A stretch of DNA of 64,000 nucleotides from Hydractinia symbiolongicarpus (taxonomy: Eukaryota; Cnidaria; Hydrozoa; Anthoathecata; Hydractiniidae), in NCBI RefSeq assembly GCF_029227915.1, contig NC_079882.1:25921001-25985000 (forward strand), in the 5' to 3' direction. The notes below the pieces were generated by a model, which did no database searches, was not told the origin of the DNA, and saw only the letters and a list, made by a program, of their open reading frames with translations. Below, piece after piece: positions 59,801-64,000 of the stretch. The first letter of the stretch is position 1. Each line of letters starts with the position of its first letter. The translations under genes were made by a program, and so were the position numbers.

Positions 59801-62800
59801 ACAAGCTATGGTGGTCGACTTCCCTGCACCAGGCATACCTAATAGATACAAAAAAATGTGAAAATTGTGGGGGAAAGAATTTTCTATCCAGAAACTGTAA
59901 AACTATACTGACCTAAGATCATAACATAATCGTCTGCGATCAGACATTTTTTCACAGCTTGCTTTTGAACTGCATTCAACTGTGAGTATATAGCATCAAG
60001 ATTTTCATCGTGTTTTATCTTCCACTCGTCATAAGACCTAAACAAAAACATTATCCGTTTGTTTATAATCTATTAAAATAATAATTGTATGATGTTCTTA
60101 AATTTGAAGGAGATTTTCTAAAAATTTCTACCCCTGTTTTATACCTTAAAATATTTTCCATTTTTCTTATTATTTAGCAACTTGAAAGTACCTACAATCT
60201 CAAACCGACATGAAGATCTTAAGTTATGAAGTCATCAGCAAAATATTAAGAGGCCTGGGCCGAGCAAACGAGTGTCTTTTTGGCAAAAAAATTCACCTTT
60301 ATAATATCTATGCATTGATAAAGCTTGAATGCACATCCCTTAACAAGGCTTAAATCCTGATGACAGAAAATTTGCTACTACTTAAATATGACATCATAAT
60401 TTATGCAGCATAATTAAATCTGAAATTTTGTTAAGAAACATTGTGTTTCCCTGTACACCTTTAGATTGTAACTGGGTTAAATTTTGAAATTTTAAAATCG
60501 TTTAATTCAAAATGATAAACAGTTTATACCTATCATGTACATCACTAGTTTCAACAGAGAAGGAGGGAGCTTCCGCTCTGATCACCAACTTTCTCAGTTT
60601 TTCGTCTCTCGGTGATTCGAGTGACAGTAGTTTAGTTAAATTAGATAAAGGGGTAGTATAACTTGACAATGTTTCGTCTTTATCAATACGATATACTGTT
60701 TCTTGTAGATGCTGTGTGATCTTTTGGCTGGCAGATATTGTGATGTCAATTTCTCTGATGTCAATAATGTATCCTGCACAAAACAATAGATTTGTCATGA
60801 TCCATTTTATATAAAGACACGTATATACAATTTTGTTATTATCTCACATCACTATTTTCAAAATAGTAAGATTATTTTGGGTGCAGCAAAAATGGCCTTA
60901 ATGTTTTTTCTCATAGTTTGTTGAGAATCAAGCATAAACTGTCATGAAAAGCATCCTGAAGAATTCTGATTTTTGGTGAGAAAAATACTGATGATCTATG
61001 GTATCACCCTTCATCTTAAGGGTAAGTCGAAACAAAATTAATGGGAGGAAGGGGGATTTTGGTAGGCGTGTCATTAATTTTGGTCGAAAACGTAGTAATT
61101 TTAAAAGGTTCGCAATTTTAATTTTAAACTAACTTTTTGTATACATATTAATTTTTATGTATATCAATTTTCATAACCAAAAATCAAAACAAGAGTCCTT
61201 ATTCTTAAAAAATGGGAATTTTTAAAATTCAAATATATCGTAAACTAATGTAAAAAATCTCTAAAAGCACGAATGTTATGATTGAAATCTTAGGAAGTGT
61301 GCAAAATTCGTGAAAAAAAAACACATGTAAAAATTAGTACGAGTAGGGTTGTTTATGCTTTCTCCTGACCGAAAAGATGGTAGCTACCTGTGGTGATGTT
61401 AAATACACCACACTTCTCTTCACTGATAATAACACGTGTACCAACGACCAATGGGGTTGATTTTAAGGATGTGCCAAAATTAAAATGATTATCCTTTCTT
61501 TGAAAAACGTAATGTATCTTTTCATCTGACGTTTCATCTTCTCGTATCATTCGCATGCCACTGAAACAGTAGCCTTGTTTTTCTCTCTCTTCTGATGATT
61601 CTCTCCACAAATAACGAGATTTCGAATGAGCAGCATTATATGACGCTTCTAACATGCTCAGTTTGTACCACTTTGAAAAGAACTTGCAATCTTCATCAGT
61701 TAAGTGAGTTGTGAGGCTTGTGAATAACTCATCCACGCCACTACTCCATGCTTCACCGTTTTCCATCGCTTTAAAATACAACATACAGTTGTGTCTTTGG
61801 TAACATCTACTACATTGCCTTTCGTTGCGTACTAACCCTAGAGATAAAACATTTAAAATTTAAAAAATATATACATCATTAACTTATATAATGTGATACC
61901 TACGAAACATATTATTTTTTGGCAAATATCAACGCTATCCTGCTGGCTTCAGAAGATACACCAACAAAGCAGCAGATTTTTAATCGGGAAAACATTTGTA
62001 ATAAAATTCTACTTTTTTTGTCCCTAAATTGACTGTTTAATTTAACCCTATTTGGACTTAAAAAAAAGAAAAGCTGTTATCCTCTATTTTTGTTTTCTAA
62101 CATTTTATATAAATCTGATTGGGCGATGATACTTTGTGGTTTTTGTTATACTCTTTCTTGTAACTTTAAGGAGCGTGTTGGCAAGTGTGGGATTTTAGAA
62201 TAAAAGATATTGCTTAAAACTATGCTTGTAACCTACATAGAAAAATAGGTGAAAATTTTATGAGGGTAGGAATAGGAATCAACGTTCTTACACACTTCAA
62301 TAATCTGTTCAATGGGACCAATCATTTCTGATCGGATTTTTTCTCTTAAACTTTAACTGAAAACATTGTCTACCTGGAAGAGCAAAATCATTCTTTTCTA
62401 ATGTCAACTTTCTGGCGATTTCATTTCTTTTGATAAGAATTGCTCTTTTCTCTTGTTCGGGTCGAGGAACACCTTGCATATGATTTGACTTTATATAACA
62501 CAACAAGCCAGCATCAATATTTTGTTTATATCTGTCACTCATCAGTAGCGTGTAAACAGCTACTTGTGCTCTGTGCTCAATGGAACCTAATAAATCATGT
62601 ATCTGTTAAATTCAAGCATTCACCTCACAACAATCCAAACAAAAAGATAAAATAGCACACCTAGTTTAGAAAACATTTTTCCAGTTTTCAGTTCCAAAGG
62701 AAGGGTGTAGTTATTCTTTGTTTTTATACCATTCAGCCGAGGTTTACGATGTACGGTAACGTTCACACTTAAGTCGATTTTCCCTGAACAAAATCATTTG

Positions 62801-64000
62801 TGTTTACAAAATATGATGTAGTCTCAAGAGCATCAATGGGAACTAGTCAACTCACCTTTTAAGCCATAAGTTGGAGACCAAACATTTTCTTCAATGTCAA
62901 CAATCTTATCAATATGCAGAGATGTGATACTGTCATCATCTTTCTTACTTTGCTCTCCAGTCTTAAATTCCATAACTTTTCCAGATGAATTACTTAAGAA
63001 ATCTTTCCACCATGTTTCCATAGGAACATAATATTGACGTATTTTGTTTAATATTTCAGTTTCATCTATCCCAATAGCATACAGTGACTCAAGATATTTT
63101 ATAGTTTTTAAATTTTCTCTGACCTTTCTTTCAAGTTTATCAGCAGAGAAACCTAATTAAAATATATGGATATAAAAACTTATATTTATGAAATATTTAA
63201 ATGAAGTTTGGGAATCTATTTTTCCCTGGTGTTATACAAATGCACTGTTAAAATAAATATATTCTATACAGAGTTTTTTAGTATTTAAACGTACTTGTAT
63301 ATACAATTTTTATAAAGTTTAAACATAAAAACATTCACATTAACTTACGTCCTGTTTTCAAAGCCCATTCAAACAAATCATGTGTAATGGTACCAAGCAA
63401 CATTGCTTCGTTTTGTTTTTCCGTCTTAAACCGCTCGTTAAATATTGCTTGTCGTTCACAGGAAATTCCAGCAGCAATCGTGGTTCCAGAAATAAGAGTG
63501 TTTGGATACAGAGTGATATGATGCTCAGATTTGTTGTCCAATATACAATGCAATTTATTTTTACATAACGCTACAGAAGATAATTTTAACTTTCATTACA
63601 ACTACTAAAGGTAGAATAAGAATTACTAGTGCTTAATTGCTGACTATTGACACAGCTTTGTTAACAATTTAAATTCCTATGTACAATTTTCACAAATGTG
63701 CCACAATGAGAATATTGTGTTAATTAAATCTTAAAAGCCTTTTTTAAAAAACAAGGGTCAACTTTTTAATAAAAAACATATAAAAAATAGGATCCAAACT
63801 TAAATTATAAGAAAACACATACCAGAAACATATGCAAGATCTTCAGCCTCAACTTCCATACGAGACCAATCATCTCTTAAGTGGCATGTTGCTTCAAGTT
63901 CAACCTTGGTATCAACAAGATGAAGAATTTTCTCTGTTATCTTGAAACCATTACTTTGTTCATATGTTGAAATCCTCACTTGTTGAATTTTCCACAACAA
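56871..64000 (-). CDS. DNA2: DNA2 ATP-dependent helicase/nuclease, N-terminus cut by the window
   Basis: Replication and repair enzyme that trims Okazaki flaps and resects DNA ends. Fourteen exons join in phase to 1027 residues: 64000-63823, 63570-63349, 63152-62856, 62783-62661, 62586-62374, 61837-61388, 60773-60530, 60037-59913, 59838-59708, 59460-59329, 59033-58840, 58768-58542, 58101-57791, 57107-56871. The nuclease part has GLKGKID, LELKTGK and EHRAQV, with iron-sulfur cysteines in ISCERQ and [10 protein letters not shown]. The helicase part (superfamily 1) has GMPGAGKST (Walker A), [15 protein letters not shown] (Walker B), [27 protein letters not shown] and [13 protein letters not shown]. 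Human DNA2 is 1060 residues, so only the first part is outside. All catalytic motifs are intact, with no frameshift or stop in any exon. Confidence 0.96.
60247..60292. repeat. Dispersed repeat piece in a DNA2 intron
   Basis: AAGAGGCCTGGGCCGAGCAAAC and the following TTTTTGGCAAAAAAATT match 44700-44746, just upstream of the LINE remnant. It may be part of a retroelement 5' segment. Confidence 0.6.

Overview
The window is animal nuclear DNA, most likely from a cnidarian and possibly a hydrozoan such as a Hydractinia or Clytia relative. That placement is inference. It rests on the high A+T content, split genes with short GT-AG introns, a clearly animal-type DNA2 gene, intronless peptide-receptor-like GPCR genes, and a large load of small DNA transposons, SINE-like and LINE remnants and simple repeats. 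No operon, CRISPR, rRNA or intact tRNA was seen.

Layout. 1-14.5 kb: mostly repeats, with an imperfect direct repeat (1-1482 and 3130-4425, third partial copy near 9.74-10.16 kb), a PIF/Harbinger-like TIR element (4948-6012), a reverse-transcriptase remnant (9.3 kb), a tandem array (13.7 kb), a tRNA-derived SINE (14.29 kb) and two weak coding-like patches on the minus strand (4.46-4.61 and 7.94-8.20 kb). 15.2 kb: one small single-exon gene for a secreted six-cysteine peptide with TATA box and poly(A) signal. 17.6 kb: a (TTATA)n array. 23-40 kb: three intronless rhodopsin-class GPCR genes, all on the minus strand, whose extracellular ends carry one to three copies of a Cys module (C-x9-C-x-C-x14/15-C). 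Two of them are near-identical over their shared part. Between them lie a piggyBac-type MITE nested in a tandem repeat (31.6-32.4 kb), a Harbinger transposase remnant (32.9 kb), a broken BESS-like ORF (36.0-36.5 kb) and a 288-bp MITE (38.0 kb). 40.7-49 kb: transposon debris, a LINE remnant, a second SINE, a TIR element and an (AAT)n array.

49.98-55.67 kb: an eight-exon minus-strand gene that I assembled from splice sites in consistent phase. It predicts a 429-residue type I membrane receptor with a Cys-rich ectodomain and a cytoplasmic tail holding six YxxP motifs and one ITAM-spaced YxxL pair. 56.87-64.00 kb: fourteen exons of DNA2 helicase/nuclease, also on the minus strand, nearly complete and missing only its N-terminus beyond the window edge.

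Functionally, DNA2 is a housekeeping replication/repair gene. The GPCR cluster, the ITAM-type receptor and the secreted peptide are the lineage-specific signalling genes and the most interesting content. The GPCR module and the first Cys segment of the ITAM receptor share a CxxF...CxC...C pattern, which may or may not reflect common ancestry.
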